From positions 1,409,001 through 1,473,000 of the forward strand of contig NZ_MDGP01000001.1 of assembly GCF_001747095.1 (NCBI RefSeq): DNA of 64,000 nt, given 5' to 3'. This DNA comes from Roseivirga sp. 4D4 (GTDB taxonomy: Bacteria > Bacteroidota > Bacteroidia > Cytophagales > Cyclobacteriaceae). A program made the translations under genes and the position numbers. Positions 27,847-36,554 of this stretch are shown here, one piece after another; positions within the stretch are counted from its first letter, which is position 1, and every line of letters starts with the position of its first letter. The notes under the pieces are model-generated. The model saw only the letters and a list, made by a program, of their open reading frames with translations. It was not told the DNA's origin and ran no database searches.

Positions 27847-28170
27847 ATGAATAAATCCATTGGTTCACTAGAAGAAATAATACTTCTAATTGTCATTGTG
27901 CTCAATGATAGTGCTTATGCGGTGTCCATCTCAGAGGAGTATTCCAAGCAATTCAACAAAACGATATCAATCCCTGCCATTCACACAGTATTAAGGAGGC
28001 TTGAAGAGAAAGGACTTATTAAGTCAAGGGTTGGTGGTTCCACTAACCTTCGAGGTGGGCGCAGCAAACGGATTTATTCAATTACCAATGTGGGCTATCA
28101 GCTCGCCAGAGATTTGAACAAGCAGAGAGAAACACTTTGGAGCATGGCACCAAAATTATCTTTTGAATAA
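27847..28170 (+). CDS. PadR-family transcriptional regulator
   Basis: The 107-residue protein has the PadR winged helix: GSLEEIILLIVIVLNDSAYAVSI, then ISIPAIHTVLRRLEEKGLI and a wing rich in Gly and Arg (GGSTNLRGGRSKRIYSI). Its stop shares one base with the permease start (TAATG), a translationally coupled arrangement. In Bacteroidota small PadR proteins regularly sit before FtsX-type permeases like this one. The ATG at 27847 is preferred to an upstream TTG. Confidence 0.9.
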   Translation: MNKSIGSLEEIILLIVIVLNDSAYAVSISEEYSKQFNKTISIPAIHTVLRRLEEKGLIKSRVGGSTNLRGGRSKRIYSITNVGYQLARDLNKQRETLWSMAPKLSFE

Positions 28171-30800
28171 TGAAAAAGCGCAACTCCCCTCCAAAATGGG
28201 CGGACAAGTTTCTAGAATGGTATTGTGACAAATCTCTGGTCAACGAGATTCAGGGTGACCTGCATGAAATCTACCATTTAAGAGCTGAGAAAATTGGGCC
28301 GGTCAGGGCTCAATTGCTCTTTGTCTGGGAGGTTATCAGGTCCTTCAAATCGGCTAACATAAAGAAAACTAGTAGGTACAAAAACTTAAACTATTTCAAC
28401 ATGCTTAGGAACAACTATAGGGTTTCAATGCGAAACCTAGTCAAGAACAAGTTCTATTCTCTCATCAAGATCTCAGGACTGGCCATTGGCCTAGCCTCCG
28501 TTATTTTGATTAGCTCTTTCGTATTCAATGAGCTGACTTACGATCAGTTTCATGCGAATGCCGACAATATCTATCGCTTCTCCGAAATCTTCAGCAATGA
28601 GGAAGGCGTGGTCGAAGAAAAATCAGCGAGTATCCCCTTCCCTTTTGGTCCAACATTCTCAGTTGACTACCCCGACATTATCACCACACGTTTGTATCAG
28701 ACCTTCCAGAAGGTACCTCTAATGACCTATCGTGAGGAAGAAAAATCTTTTTATGAAGACAAGCTCTTCTTCACCGACTCTACCTTCTTTGATATCTTTT
28801 CTTTTGAGCTTATACAAGGCGATCGTGAAACAGCTCTTGATAACCCAAGGTCTTTGATCATTACCGAAAGTATGGCCAAAAAGTACTTTGGCAATGAATC
28901 AGCCATGGGCAAGACTATTCATTTCGAGAACAAACTTCCATTGATCATTACTGGAATTGCCAAAGACGTTCCTGTTAATTCTCACTTTCATTTTGATTTT
29001 CTTTCAACCCTACTGAGCATCGATGAGGTATTTGAGGCAACCGGCAATCGGTTTGGAGACAAGGGATGGTATTGGAACCCTTGCCATACTTATGCCAAGG
29101 TACCTCCAGGATTCACACAAGCTCAACTTCAGACCTATATTGATGAATTTATACCCAAGCACTTTCCTCAAAGCATGGCTCCTTTTCTGGAATTCCCTAT
29201 GCAGCGCCTCACAGATATCCATTTGAAGTCACAGCTCTATCAGGAAATTGAGGTGAATCGTGACTATAAGTCAATTTACATCGCCATTGCCATTGCTGTT
29301 TTTATCATCATTATCGCGGTCATCAATTTCATGAACCTGAGTGCTGCACGATCATCTCAACGCGCCAAAGAAGTAGCAGTCAGAAAAGTGATGGGGTCAA
29401 GCAAAAGACAGTTATTGGATCAGTTCCTGACTGAATCTCTGTTGACAAGCTTAATCTCTTTAATCATAGCCATAGGACTCGTAGCAATGCTGATTCAACC
29501 CTTCGAGCAAATCACAAACTCTCCTGTGAATCTGTCTATTCTGCTAAGCCCGCTTTTCATTACAGTGGTAATTGCATTCACTATGCTCATCGGCTTAATC
29601 GCAGGCGTCTACCCTGCATTTTTGGTCACTTCATTTAAACCTGTGGACGCCTTGAAAATTGGCAACGTAAAGCTCACTGGCAAAAAATCTCCATGGATAT
29701 GGAAGAGCCTGGTGATCTTTCAGTTTGCCACTTCTATTATTCTGATCATTGGTGCCATAGTAGTAAACCAACAGCATCTCTTCCTACTCAACAAAGACAT
29801 GGGTTTTACTAAGGAACAAGTTGTGATGGTTCCGATTAGAGGCACGAGCATTAAACGCCAATCGGAAGAATTCAAAGCAGAGCTATTCAAAAACAGTTCG
29901 GTTGTTAGCGCCTCTGCTATGTCTGATATATTGGGCAATGATGTACCACTCAGGCCTTTCCGATTTGAAGGTCAACAGAAATCACAAAACATCCCTGGCC
30001 TATTTGCTGATTTTGACTTTGTTAAAACCTTTGATTTGAAGATTAAGGAAGGGCGGGATTTCTCTATTGACCTGGAAACTGACAAAGAAGCCTTTTTGAT
30101 CAATGAGTCTGCAGCTAACCAATGGGACAGCGCAGCCTGGGAGGGCAAGCATATAGGCTGGGCTCGAAAAGGAAGGCCGGTTATCGGAGTAGTCGAAGAC
30201 TTTCACTTTGCAGACTTAAAGCAGGAAATCAGACCGCTTGTCATCACCTACAGTCCGGGCTGGTATGCCTATATGGCCATCAGGATACGTCCTGAGAACA
30301 TCTTCCAATCCATAGAGGACCTTGAAGCCACATGGAATCAATTCGAACCAGATCGTCCTTTTACCCCTTTCTTTCTGGACGATCGCCTGAATCAGATATA
30401 TGAAAGTGAGCGAAAAATCAGTCAAATGGTGGGCTACTTCTCCGTGATTTCGATTTTCCTTGCCGCCCTTGGTCTCCTGGGCTTGACAAACTATTCCACT
30501 CTGCTACGTGTGAAAGAGATTGGAGTGCGGAAAGTCCTTGGTGCCTCTGTTTTCAGCATATTGAAATTGCTATCTAAAGACTATGCCCTATTGGTGATTA
30601 TCGCCAACCTGATTGCATGGCCGGCAGCCTGGTATTTTTCTCGAGAATGGCTTGCCAATTTCACCTTCAAAATCGATTTGAACCTATGGATCTTTGTATT
30701 AGCTGGAGTGGCCTCGCTATTCCTTTCCATAGTTACCATTTGTTTCCAAGGCCTTAAAACAGCCTTGGTTAATCCATCTACCTCTTTAAGAAGCGAATAA
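28170..30800 (+). CDS. FtsX-type permease with PadR-associated N-terminal prefix
   Basis: The 876-residue protein carries a 90-residue cytoplasmic prefix (PPKWADKFLEWYCDKSLVNEI...) that marks the PadR-linked permease subfamily ('permease prefix domain 2'). It then has two MacB-like periplasmic cores and two FtsX helix sets, with the motifs RAKEVAVRKVMGSS and RVKEIGVRKVLGA. Membrane helices lie near residues 105-125, 370-540 and 755-865. The matching ATPase is absent from the neighbourhood. It is coupled to PadR upstream and to the FGE-like gene downstream, each by a TAATG overlap. Confidence 0.9.
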   Translation: MKKRNSPPKWADKFLEWYCDKSLVNEIQGDLHEIYHLRAEKIGPVRAQLLFVWEVIRSFKSANIKKTSRYKNLNYFNMLRNNYRVSMRNLVKNKFYSLIKISGLAIGLASVILISSFVFNELTYDQFHANADNIYRFSEIFSNEEGVVEEKSASIPFPFGPTFSVDYPDIITTRLYQTFQKVPLMTYREEEKSFYEDKLFFTDSTFFDIFSFELIQGDRETALDNPRSLIITESMAKKYFGNESAMGKTIHFENKLPLIITGIAKDVPVNSHFHFDFLSTLLSIDEVFEATGNRFGDKGWYWNPCHTYAKVPPGFTQAQLQTYIDEFIPKHFPQSMAPFLEFPMQRLTDIHLKSQLYQEIEVNRDYKSIYIAIAIAVFIIIIAVINFMNLSAARSSQRAKEVAVRKVMGSSKRQLLDQFLTESLLTSLISLIIAIGLVAMLIQPFEQITNSPVNLSILLSPLFITVVIAFTMLIGLIAGVYPAFLVTSFKPVDALKIGNVKLTGKKSPWIWKSLVIFQFATSIILIIGAIVVNQQHLFLLNKDMGFTKEQVVMVPIRGTSIKRQSEEFKAELFKNSSVVSASAMSDILGNDVPLRPFRFEGQQKSQNIPGLFADFDFVKTFDLKIKEGRDFSIDLETDKEAFLINESAANQWDSAAWEGKHIGWARKGRPVIGVVEDFHFADLKQEIRPLVITYSPGWYAYMAIRIRPENIFQSIEDLEATWNQFEPDRPFTPFFLDDRLNQIYESERKISQMVGYFSVISIFLAALGLLGLTNYSTLLRVKEIGVRKVLGASVFSILKLLSKDYALLVIIANLIAWPAAWYFSREWLANFTFKIDLNLWIFVLAGVASLFLSIVTICFQGLKTALVNPSTSLRSE

Positions 30801-32209
30801 TGAAAAAACTGATTATCATATTACTCCTTGCCCCCATTAGTTCCTTTGCCAATGACATCTCTGTCAGTCAGATCACCTGGAAGAAAGCAACTCATGAAGT
30901 GACATTCAATTTATCATGGAAAAACGGCTGGAAGAATAACAGAAACCATGATGCCGCCTGGGTATTCCTTAAGGTCAAATCCTCAGGTTCTGGATATCAA
31001 CATGTAAAACTCTCTACCAACGGTCATACCGTTAGAAGTCAGAACAATAGCCCTCAATCCCGTGTGGTTGTTCCTTCAGATCGGGTCGGTAGTTTTATAG
31101 AACCAGCAAGCCAATATCGAGGTGATATGAACCTGAATGTCACTTTAAAAGTAGATGCTAGCTCACTGGAAGGCCTAAATGCCAATGCATCCATAGAAGT
31201 TTTTGCGTTGGAAATGGTTTATATTCCGGAAGGAGGCTTTACCCTTGGAGATCCCGATCCATTAGCACTGAGCTTCGCTTCCTTCTATAAATCGGATGAC
31301 CAGGGAAACCCGAATGGCTTATATAAAATCCAATCTGAGGATCAGACCATTGAAATCGGTCCTTCAAATAATAAGCTCTATCATAAGTCTGGACGACAAC
31401 CACAATATACGGGAGATAGAACAGGTACAGTCCCTTCCACCTTTCCAAAGGGAGTACAACCCTATTATATGATGAAGTATGAAACCTCTCAGGGCTTCTA
31501 TACCAGCTTTTTAAACAGCCTACCATCAGACCTCGCTGAATCATTAAGTCCACATAAGACCGAGAAATATTATGAAGGCCGTGGTAGCATACAATTGGTA
31601 TCAGGTACCTATAAGACGGAAAATCCAGACAGACCTTGTAACTACATCACTTGGGATGATGGTGCAGCTCTTGCCGACTGGGCTGGTTTAAGGCCCATGA
31701 CCGAATTGGAGTTTACAAAGGCTGCCAGAGGTCCAGAAACGCCCTTGGCACATGAATTCCCTTGGGGAACAGACAACACCAATGACCTGGCAAGATTCGT
31801 GGATCTGGACGATAACCTAAAACTCAGAGATGGAAAAACCGAAGAAGGTTTGACCAATGACACTCGTCATGTATATGGTGCATCCTACTACTGGGTAATG
31901 GACCTGGCTGGAAGTTTATGGGAGAAATGCGTAACGATCGGTCATCCGATAGGTAGAAACTTCAAAGGAACGCACGGTGATGGTGTCATCAGCGAAAACG
32001 GAAGTGCTACAAACGAAGATTGGCCCAAAGGCATTGCCGAAGAGGGTGGTTATGGTTATCGAGGAGGCGGATACTATCAGCACGACATGAAGTTTGGTGA
32101 TTTCAACCCACATAGTCCTATCGCCTATCGACCTTATGGCAGCTGGGCTGGTGGAAAAAGGTCAATCGCCTATAGCCAGCGCTATGTGAGAACTGCATCA
32201 GGAAATTAA
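30800..32209 (+). CDS. formylglycine-generating-enzyme-like (SUMF1) exported protein
   Basis: The 469-residue protein has a signal peptide (residues 1-17), a beta-rich N-terminal domain (about 20-140) and a SUMF1-type fold. Family marks are YIPEGGFTLGD, MMKYETSQGFYTSFLN, PCNYITWDDGAALADWAGLRPMTELE and a final RYVRTASGN. The paired active-site cysteines of true FGE are not evident, so it may be a structural or binding SUMF1 protein, as in gliding-motility GldJ/GldK relatives. It is translationally coupled to the permease, which suggests joint function at the cell envelope. Confidence 0.8.
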   Translation: MKKLIIILLLAPISSFANDISVSQITWKKATHEVTFNLSWKNGWKNNRNHDAAWVFLKVKSSGSGYQHVKLSTNGHTVRSQNNSPQSRVVVPSDRVGSFIEPASQYRGDMNLNVTLKVDASSLEGLNANASIEVFALEMVYIPEGGFTLGDPDPLALSFASFYKSDDQGNPNGLYKIQSEDQTIEIGPSNNKLYHKSGRQPQYTGDRTGTVPSTFPKGVQPYYMMKYETSQGFYTSFLNSLPSDLAESLSPHKTEKYYEGRGSIQLVSGTYKTENPDRPCNYITWDDGAALADWAGLRPMTELEFTKAARGPETPLAHEFPWGTDNTNDLARFVDLDDNLKLRDGKTEEGLTNDTRHVYGASYYWVMDLAGSLWEKCVTIGHPIGRNFKGTHGDGVISENGSATNEDWPKGIAEEGGYGYRGGGYYQHDMKFGDFNPHSPIAYRPYGSWAGGKRSIAYSQRYVRTASGN

Positions 32210-32219
32210 GGTTTCATCA

Positions 32220-32504
32220 CTACCAAACGTCCTTCCATTCAGGATGGCGCAGTAAAGTGGCTTTAGCAAACGGACAAAGCGGAAGCATTTTAATGCCTTT
32301 TTGTCTTACAAATTCAACTGCATATGCAACGAGTTGGACCCCTGCTCCTTTGCCACGTAATGCTTCGCTCACCTCTGTATGGTCAATGATAATTCTTTCA
32401 GGCCCTGCAATAGAGTAAGTCATTTCAGCCATGACTTCACCATTCTCTTCGATGTAAAAGCTCCCTTTGGTTTCGCTTGCTTTCTCCAGTATATTGTATT
32501 CCAT
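32220..32504 (-). CDS. GNAT-like N-acetyltransferase, YjdJ type
   Basis: The 94-residue protein has the short GNAT fold of the YjdJ/Gcn5-like class: MAEMTYSIAGPERIIIDHTEVSEALRGKGAGVQLV contains the acetyl-CoA loop (R-G-K-G-A-G), followed by CPFAKATLLRHPEW. The substrate is unknown. Its ATG (complement of 32502-32504) abuts the ATG of the divergent DUF6134-like gene with no base between. Confidence 0.85.
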   Translation of the reverse strand: MEYNILEKASETKGSFYIEENGEVMAEMTYSIAGPERIIIDHTEVSEALRGKGAGVQLVAYAVEFVRQKGIKMLPLCPFAKATLLRHPEWKDVW

Positions 32505-33125
32505 ATGAGAGCAAACATACAATTCTTCACAAAGTTTCCAAGACTGTCTGCTTTGTTATCAGTCGCTGTTATTGGTCTTTTGCTCAACACTACGGCTTAT
32601 GGGCAAACGCTTATCTATGACGCCTATATTCGAGGCGATAATGTGGGTGAAATGAAAGTCATTAGGGAAGTGAATGATGAGGCCACGAAAATTACGGTGG
32701 ACACCCACATAGAAGCCCATATGATCGTTAAGATCACGGTTGATTTTAAGAGTAGTTCGACCTATATGAATAACAAATTGCTTATCGGAGAAGCTGAGTC
32801 ACGGACAAACGGACATTTAAAGTCTTCGGTACACACCACCTTTAAAGATCAACACTACGAGCTGAATAAAGACGGTAAGATCTCAAAGCTCAACCGAAAC
32901 GACTTGGTTGGTGCTGACTATTATTACTTTGAAGTACCTGATAATGGTACTGAATCCTATGCCCTGGCCACTGGTGGTATGCTAGAAATGGTTCGCAAGG
33001 ACCAAAACAGCTTCTATTTTGAACATGATAAAAAGAAAGAACTCCACACTTTTAAGAATGGTGTACTTCAGGAACTAGAGATTAGTCATCGACTTTATAC
33101 CATTACTTTTAAGCTCAGAGATTAG
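32505..33125 (+). CDS. DUF6134-like exported protein
   Basis: The 206-residue protein has a signal peptide (residues 1-33, core SALLSVAVIGLLLN, cleavage near AYG-Q). An all-beta domain follows whose strands (YIRGDNVGEMKVIREVN, ITVDFKSSSTYMNNKLL) suggest a lipocalin-like or DUF6134 sheet. I chose the ATG at 32505 because it alone gives a complete signal peptide. That start directly abuts the start of the divergent acetyltransferase, so its promoter must lie inside that gene. Confidence 0.6.
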   Translation: MRANIQFFTKFPRLSALLSVAVIGLLLNTTAYGQTLIYDAYIRGDNVGEMKVIREVNDEATKITVDTHIEAHMIVKITVDFKSSSTYMNNKLLIGEAESRTNGHLKSSVHTTFKDQHYELNKDGKISKLNRNDLVGADYYYFEVPDNGTESYALATGGMLEMVRKDQNSFYFEHDKKKELHTFKNGVLQELEISHRLYTITFKLRD

Positions 33126-33175
33126 CAGGCACTAGCTTTTCCAAACAATAGCATTATGGACTTCGTTTTCCATGC

Positions 33176-33403
33176 ATGAAAACAATGAAGTTCTCAATAT
33201 ATCTAACTACTGCTGTTGTAGTTCTATATACACTGCTAACCCAAATGGGTGTTTCTTTCCCTATAGTATTTATGCTGTTTATCGTCAGTCAGATTGTGCT
33301 TGTCTATATGATCTACAGAATTTTGACGGACAAATATCAAACTCAACGAACTTTTGAAGATTGGTATGGAGGTAAAGATGTCAGAAGGAAAAATCAGAAG
33401 TAA
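33176..33403 (+). CDS. small two-helix membrane protein, unknown
   Basis: The 75-residue protein has two membrane helices (about residues 7-23 and 27-49) followed by a charged cytoplasmic tail. No family is recognised. It is the last ordinary chromosomal gene before the tRNA; a stem-loop follows its stop codon. Confidence 0.6.
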   Translation: MKTMKFSIYLTTAVVVLYTLLTQMGVSFPIVFMLFIVSQIVLVYMIYRILTDKYQTQRTFEDWYGGKDVRRKNQK

Positions 33404-33436
33404 CTGAACCCCAGACCACTCTCTAAAAGTGGCACT

Positions 33437-33463
33437 CATCAAGCAATATTTTTTTGCTTGATG
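33437..33463. terminator. stem-loop after the small membrane protein gene
   Basis: CATCAAGCAA and TTGCTTGATG form a 10-bp stem around a T-rich 7-base loop, 34 bp past the stop codon. It overlaps the start of the tRNA promoter, as expected for compact gene ends. Confidence 0.55.
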
Positions 33464-33494
33464 TTTGCAAATCAAAAGAAGCATACTACTTTTG
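33464..33494 (+). promoter_or_regulatory. Bacteroidota-type promoter of the tRNA-Asp locus
   Basis: TTTG (33464-33467) and TACTTTTG (33487-33494) are separated by 19 bp, an exact fit to the -33 TTTG / -7 TAnnTTTG pattern of the Bacteroidota primary sigma factor. Transcription would start near 33501 and cover both the broken and the intact tRNA. Confidence 0.75.
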
Positions 33495-33531
33495 CATCAC
33501 CTTAAACGAAAGGCACACAAAAAGACATTTT

Positions 33532-33586
33532 GGAGCGGTAGTTCAGCCTGCCTGTCGGCAGACAGGCTGGTTTAAGAATAGCTGCC
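33532..33586 (+). pseudogene. broken 5' copy of tRNA-Asp, split by a palindrome
   Basis: Bases 33532-33547 repeat the first 16 bases of tRNA-Asp exactly. A 20-base insert (33548-33567) containing CCTGTC-GGCA-GACAGG follows. The tRNA sequence then resumes with TGGTT and a degenerate remainder ending near CTGCC. The acceptor 3' strand and T arm are missing, so no functional tRNA can form. Confidence 0.65.
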
Positions 33587-33599
33587 AAATATAAATATT

Positions 33600-33673
33600 G
33601 GAGCGGTAGTTCAGCTGGTTAGAATGCCTGCCTGTCACGCAGGAGGTCGCGGGTTCGAGTCCCGTCCGTTCCG
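33600..33673 (+). tRNA. tRNA-Asp (anticodon GUC)
   Basis: The 74-base gene folds into a full cloverleaf: acceptor GGAGCGG with CCGTTCC (one G-T pair), anticodon stem CCTGC/GCAGG with loop CTGTCAC and anticodon GTC at 33634-33636, and T arm with GTTCGAGTC. The discriminator is G and CCA is not encoded. tRNA 3' ends are common attachment sites, and the mobile element begins shortly downstream, but no repeat of this 3' end occurs elsewhere in the window. Confidence 0.97.
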
Positions 33674-33686
33674 CACTCATTATCAA

Positions 33687-33719
33687 GGGGTTACAAAGTA
33701 AAATTTGTAACTCCTTTTT
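33687..33719 (+). terminator. tRNA terminator
   Basis: GGGGTTACAAA and TTTGTAACTCC form an 11-bp stem (one G-T pair), loop GTAAAA, followed by TTTTT. It lies 13 bp past the tRNA. Confidence 0.85.
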
Positions 33720-33822
33720 CGTTTATAAACTATTTATAAACAACCACTTCTATCTTTAAATGCCATAACAAGCTTTTGCAGCAATGCTTTGAAAGCACAT
33801 CTAAATTCACAAACTTAAGTGA

Positions 33823-34092
33823 ATGAACGTCATTTGCTTAGATGAACCTGCTTTTTACGAGTTGATTGAACAAGTCGTAGAGCGTCTTAGTGAGAAGCAA
33901 AGCACCCCAAAGGACAAATGGATTGATGGTGAAGAAGCGATGCGCATGCTACGCATTACTTCTTCTTCTACCCTTCAGAAATATCGTGATGAAGGCAAGA
34001 TAAGATTCTCACAACCCAATAAGAGATTCATTCTTTATGACCGAGAGTCTATTAACGAATTCTTAGACAAAAATGCCAAAGACACTTTTTAG
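33823..34092 (+). CDS. small helix-turn-helix (excisionase-like) protein
   Basis: The 89-residue protein has a MerR/excisionase-type helix-turn-helix in its second half (KWIDGEEAMRMLRITSSSTLQKYRDEGKI followed by a hairpin FILYDRESINEFL). Short proteins like this accompany Bacteroidota mobile elements as excision or transfer regulators. It is the first gene after the tRNA and is followed after 2 bp by a companion gene. There is no SD sequence, as is normal for the host phylum. Confidence 0.8.
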   Translation: MNVICLDEPAFYELIEQVVERLSEKQSTPKDKWIDGEEAMRMLRITSSSTLQKYRDEGKIRFSQPNKRFILYDRESINEFLDKNAKDTF

Positions 34093-34094
34093 AA

Positions 34095-34364
34095 ATGGAG
34101 GAACTCAAAGTATCAGAAGAATATAAAAAAGCATACAACCATGCTGACATGATTTGCACACATATGCCCCATTTACTAAAAGGCATGACCCTACCAGAAA
34201 ATGAGCCAAGCGAATACACTCGCGGGTTTCAAGATAGAGTTGCACAGTTTGAAAAAGAAAAGGATGCAATTAAGCTCTTCTCAGTAGATAGACTTAGGGA
34301 CAGATATTCAAAAGGCCGTGATGTTCAAGAGAAAGATCAAAAAAGAGACATGGAAAAAGACTAG
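34095..34364 (+). CDS. small protein of the transfer region, unknown
   Basis: The 89-residue, highly charged and helical protein ends in a mixed Lys/Asp tail. It sits between the helix-turn-helix gene (2 bp) and the coupling ATPase gene (22 bp), so one operon is likely. No family is recognised. The position suggests a transfer accessory protein. Confidence 0.6.
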   Translation: MEELKVSEEYKKAYNHADMICTHMPHLLKGMTLPENEPSEYTRGFQDRVAQFEKEKDAIKLFSVDRLRDRYSKGRDVQEKDQKRDMEKD

Positions 34365-34386
34365 CCACGTAAAACCAAAAATATAC

Positions 34387-35937
34387 ATGTCACTATTCAA
34401 GCAATCATCTACCAAAGACAGTGATCACCACAACGACTTTGAATCCATCCTAGATCAAGAACTCTACACAGTTCCGGGTACTAAAACGAAAATCACTTGG
34501 GCTGATGCAATAGAAGCCACTTTAGTCCTAGGCAGTACGGGTAGTGGAAAAACTAGCGGCCCAGCTCAGTATGCTGGAAAAGCCATGCTATCAAAAGGCT
34601 GGGGTATGTGCATTCTGTGCGCCAAACCTGAAGAAAAAGACCGCTGGGTTCGCTATGCCGAACAGACAGGCCGAAGTAAAGACCTTGTGATCTTTAACAA
34701 GGACAGCGATTTAAATTTCAATTTCTTGCAATATGAGCTAGATCGCACAGGTGATGGTGCAGGTGAAATGATCAATATGGTTAATATATTGATGAACCTC
34801 AATGAGCAAAACCGTATTCATCAATCTGGTGGTGATGGTAAAGAAGAGAAATTTTGGGATAACTCCCTGCGCCGCCTTATCAGTCGGTCTATTATGCTTC
34901 TAATTCTCGCAGGAAAAGAAGTGAGCATTCACAACATGCGCAAACTTGTTTCCGGGTGCTTCAGGTCTGATGACTTTAAGGTCTATAACGAGATCATTAA
35001 TCTAATAAGCAATGACGAAGTTGATCCAAAGCTTCGAAAGCAAGCTGTTCATGACCTGGAGACCTGGATACAGGCAAGTTTTTTTCTCGATGTCTATCAT
35101 AAAGTCAATCTCAAAGATTTTGAATCCCCTACTAAGACGGAAGAAGCACGCTTCGTTCTTGACTATTGGAGCAAAGAATTTCCAAATATCTCTGAAAGGA
35201 CTCAAAGTATAATTATTGAAAGCTATAATGGAGTTATCGAGCCTTGGTTTGGTTCTGGCATTCTTCAAGAGAAATTTTCAGGAGGGTTAAGTGATGAACT
35301 CTGGCCAGAAGACATTATCAAGAGGAACTCCATTGTGGTAATTGACTATCCCCTCAAAGAATATGGCCTTGCTGGTATTTATGCCGCTTCAATCTACAAA
35401 ACTGCTTTTCAGGCAGCAATGGAGCGCAGAGACATCAAGAGAGAGACAAATCCAAAACCTGTAGGGTTGATTATAGACGAATATCAGAGCTTCGTTAGCC
35501 CCCTAACAGATAGTTTGTTTCAAGTCACTGCGAGGAGTTCTTGGGTGGCCTGTCTGTATATCACCCAAAACATCAACAACATTCATTTTGTCATGGGAAG
35601 CACCAACCCTTTGCCAAAAGCAAAAAGTTTATTGGGAAACCTAAACTTAAAATACTTTTGCTCTCAATCTGATTTTGACACCAACAAATGGGCTTCCGAA
35701 ATGATCGGGCAGCACTTGTCAATTGTAGAGCGTGTCAGCATGGATCCAAAAAAACAGCTTTCAAAATCCAAAAACCAGCAGTTGATGGATCGCATTTCAC
35801 CTGATGAATTTACCAAACTCAAAACAGGCAGAAAGGCAAACAAGTTTATTGTTGAAGCTGTTGTCTTTAAGGCAGGTAAAACTTGGGGGAAGAATGAAGA
35901 AAACTATTCGATTGTGAGGTTTGATCAGAGAATTTAG
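34387..35937 (+). CDS. VirD4/TraG-type coupling ATPase, no membrane anchor
   Basis: The 516-residue protein is a conjugation coupling ATPase: Walker A GSTGSGKT at residues 49-56, Walker B LIIDEYQSF near residue 360, and a conserved ITQN element (a Q-motif-like sensor). It would bring the relaxase-bound DNA to a secretion channel. Unlike VirD4 and TraD it starts only about 48 residues before Walker A and has no N-terminal membrane helices. An upstream in-frame GTG (34318) adds 23 basic residues but still no helix. The neighbouring membrane proteins (37639 and 39597) could supply the anchor. Confidence 0.85.
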   Translation: MSLFKQSSTKDSDHHNDFESILDQELYTVPGTKTKITWADAIEATLVLGSTGSGKTSGPAQYAGKAMLSKGWGMCILCAKPEEKDRWVRYAEQTGRSKDLVIFNKDSDLNFNFLQYELDRTGDGAGEMINMVNILMNLNEQNRIHQSGGDGKEEKFWDNSLRRLISRSIMLLILAGKEVSIHNMRKLVSGCFRSDDFKVYNEIINLISNDEVDPKLRKQAVHDLETWIQASFFLDVYHKVNLKDFESPTKTEEARFVLDYWSKEFPNISERTQSIIIESYNGVIEPWFGSGILQEKFSGGLSDELWPEDIIKRNSIVVIDYPLKEYGLAGIYAASIYKTAFQAAMERRDIKRETNPKPVGLIIDEYQSFVSPLTDSLFQVTARSSWVACLYITQNINNIHFVMGSTNPLPKAKSLLGNLNLKYFCSQSDFDTNKWASEMIGQHLSIVERVSMDPKKQLSKSKNQQLMDRISPDEFTKLKTGRKANKFIVEAVVFKAGKTWGKNEENYSIVRFDQRI

Positions 35938-36554
35938 ATGTGATACATGTTACGAGCCCTCTCAATGTGCATCCACGATGCGTGAACTTTGATTTCTGGT
36001 CGGTCGTTTCAGCCAATGATAATTCTGGCATCCTAGCCGCCTAAATTGGTGGTGTTAAAAAGGTGACTCCATCAAATGTACGTGATATGTCCCAAACATA
36101 ACCTCGTCAAATCAATAACACGAATAAGTGTTGAAAATCAGTCCATGCCGTTCCCGCTTAAAGCAACCTAAAAGAGCCAATTCTGCGATTTAAACCAATA
36201 AAAGTTACCCCAATTGGGGTAACACAAATTTTATTTTTTGTGGTTTTAGATAACTTACCAATGCCAGACCTCAAAGAGTCGGATTTGTGCACTAAGCAAA
36301 TAAGCTGAGGATTAGCATATTTCATATTAAAATGCAGGAGGAAGGAGGACATTATTGTTGAGTAGGGAAAAAAAATGTAACTCTATTGGCTAGAATGCAA
36401 AACGGGCAAATATTTAGTCCAATTAAGTTTGCGTTTGATGAAAGTCACTTTTAGCTTAAACATAAAGGGCGTAACTAAATGAGAAAATTGGTTCTGATGA
36501 ACAATGTTTGAATAAATATGAGATTAGAAATTAGTTAAAAATAAATCTACTGCT
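35938..36554. other. gene-free 617-bp stretch with one perfect palindrome
   Basis: No convincing reading frame is present on either strand; the only frame over 60 codons (leftward, 36158-36352) has no coding signature. The stretch lies between the coupling ATPase and the following genes and holds the palindrome described separately. It is a plausible place for an origin of transfer, but no nick-site consensus is recognised. Confidence 0.5.
36204..36223. repeat. perfect 20-bp palindrome
   Basis: GTTACCCCAATTGGGGTAAC is symmetric over all 20 bases. On the + strand a T-rich tract follows within 10 bases. It could be an operator, part of an origin of transfer, or a tight terminator. Confidence 0.6.

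Noticed and set aside
31239..31553. A 104-codon leftward frame inside the FGE-like gene
   Set aside because: It lies fully within a well supported coding sequence on the other strand and has no family match.
33600..33673. tRNA-Asp 3' end as the attachment site of the integrase at 61263
   Set aside because: No copy of the tRNA 3' end is found to the right within the window, so the link cannot be shown here; the integrase probably belongs to the nested section.
36158..36352. A 64-codon leftward frame in the gene-free stretch
   Set aside because: No start signal, poor codon pattern, and it spans the perfect palindrome.
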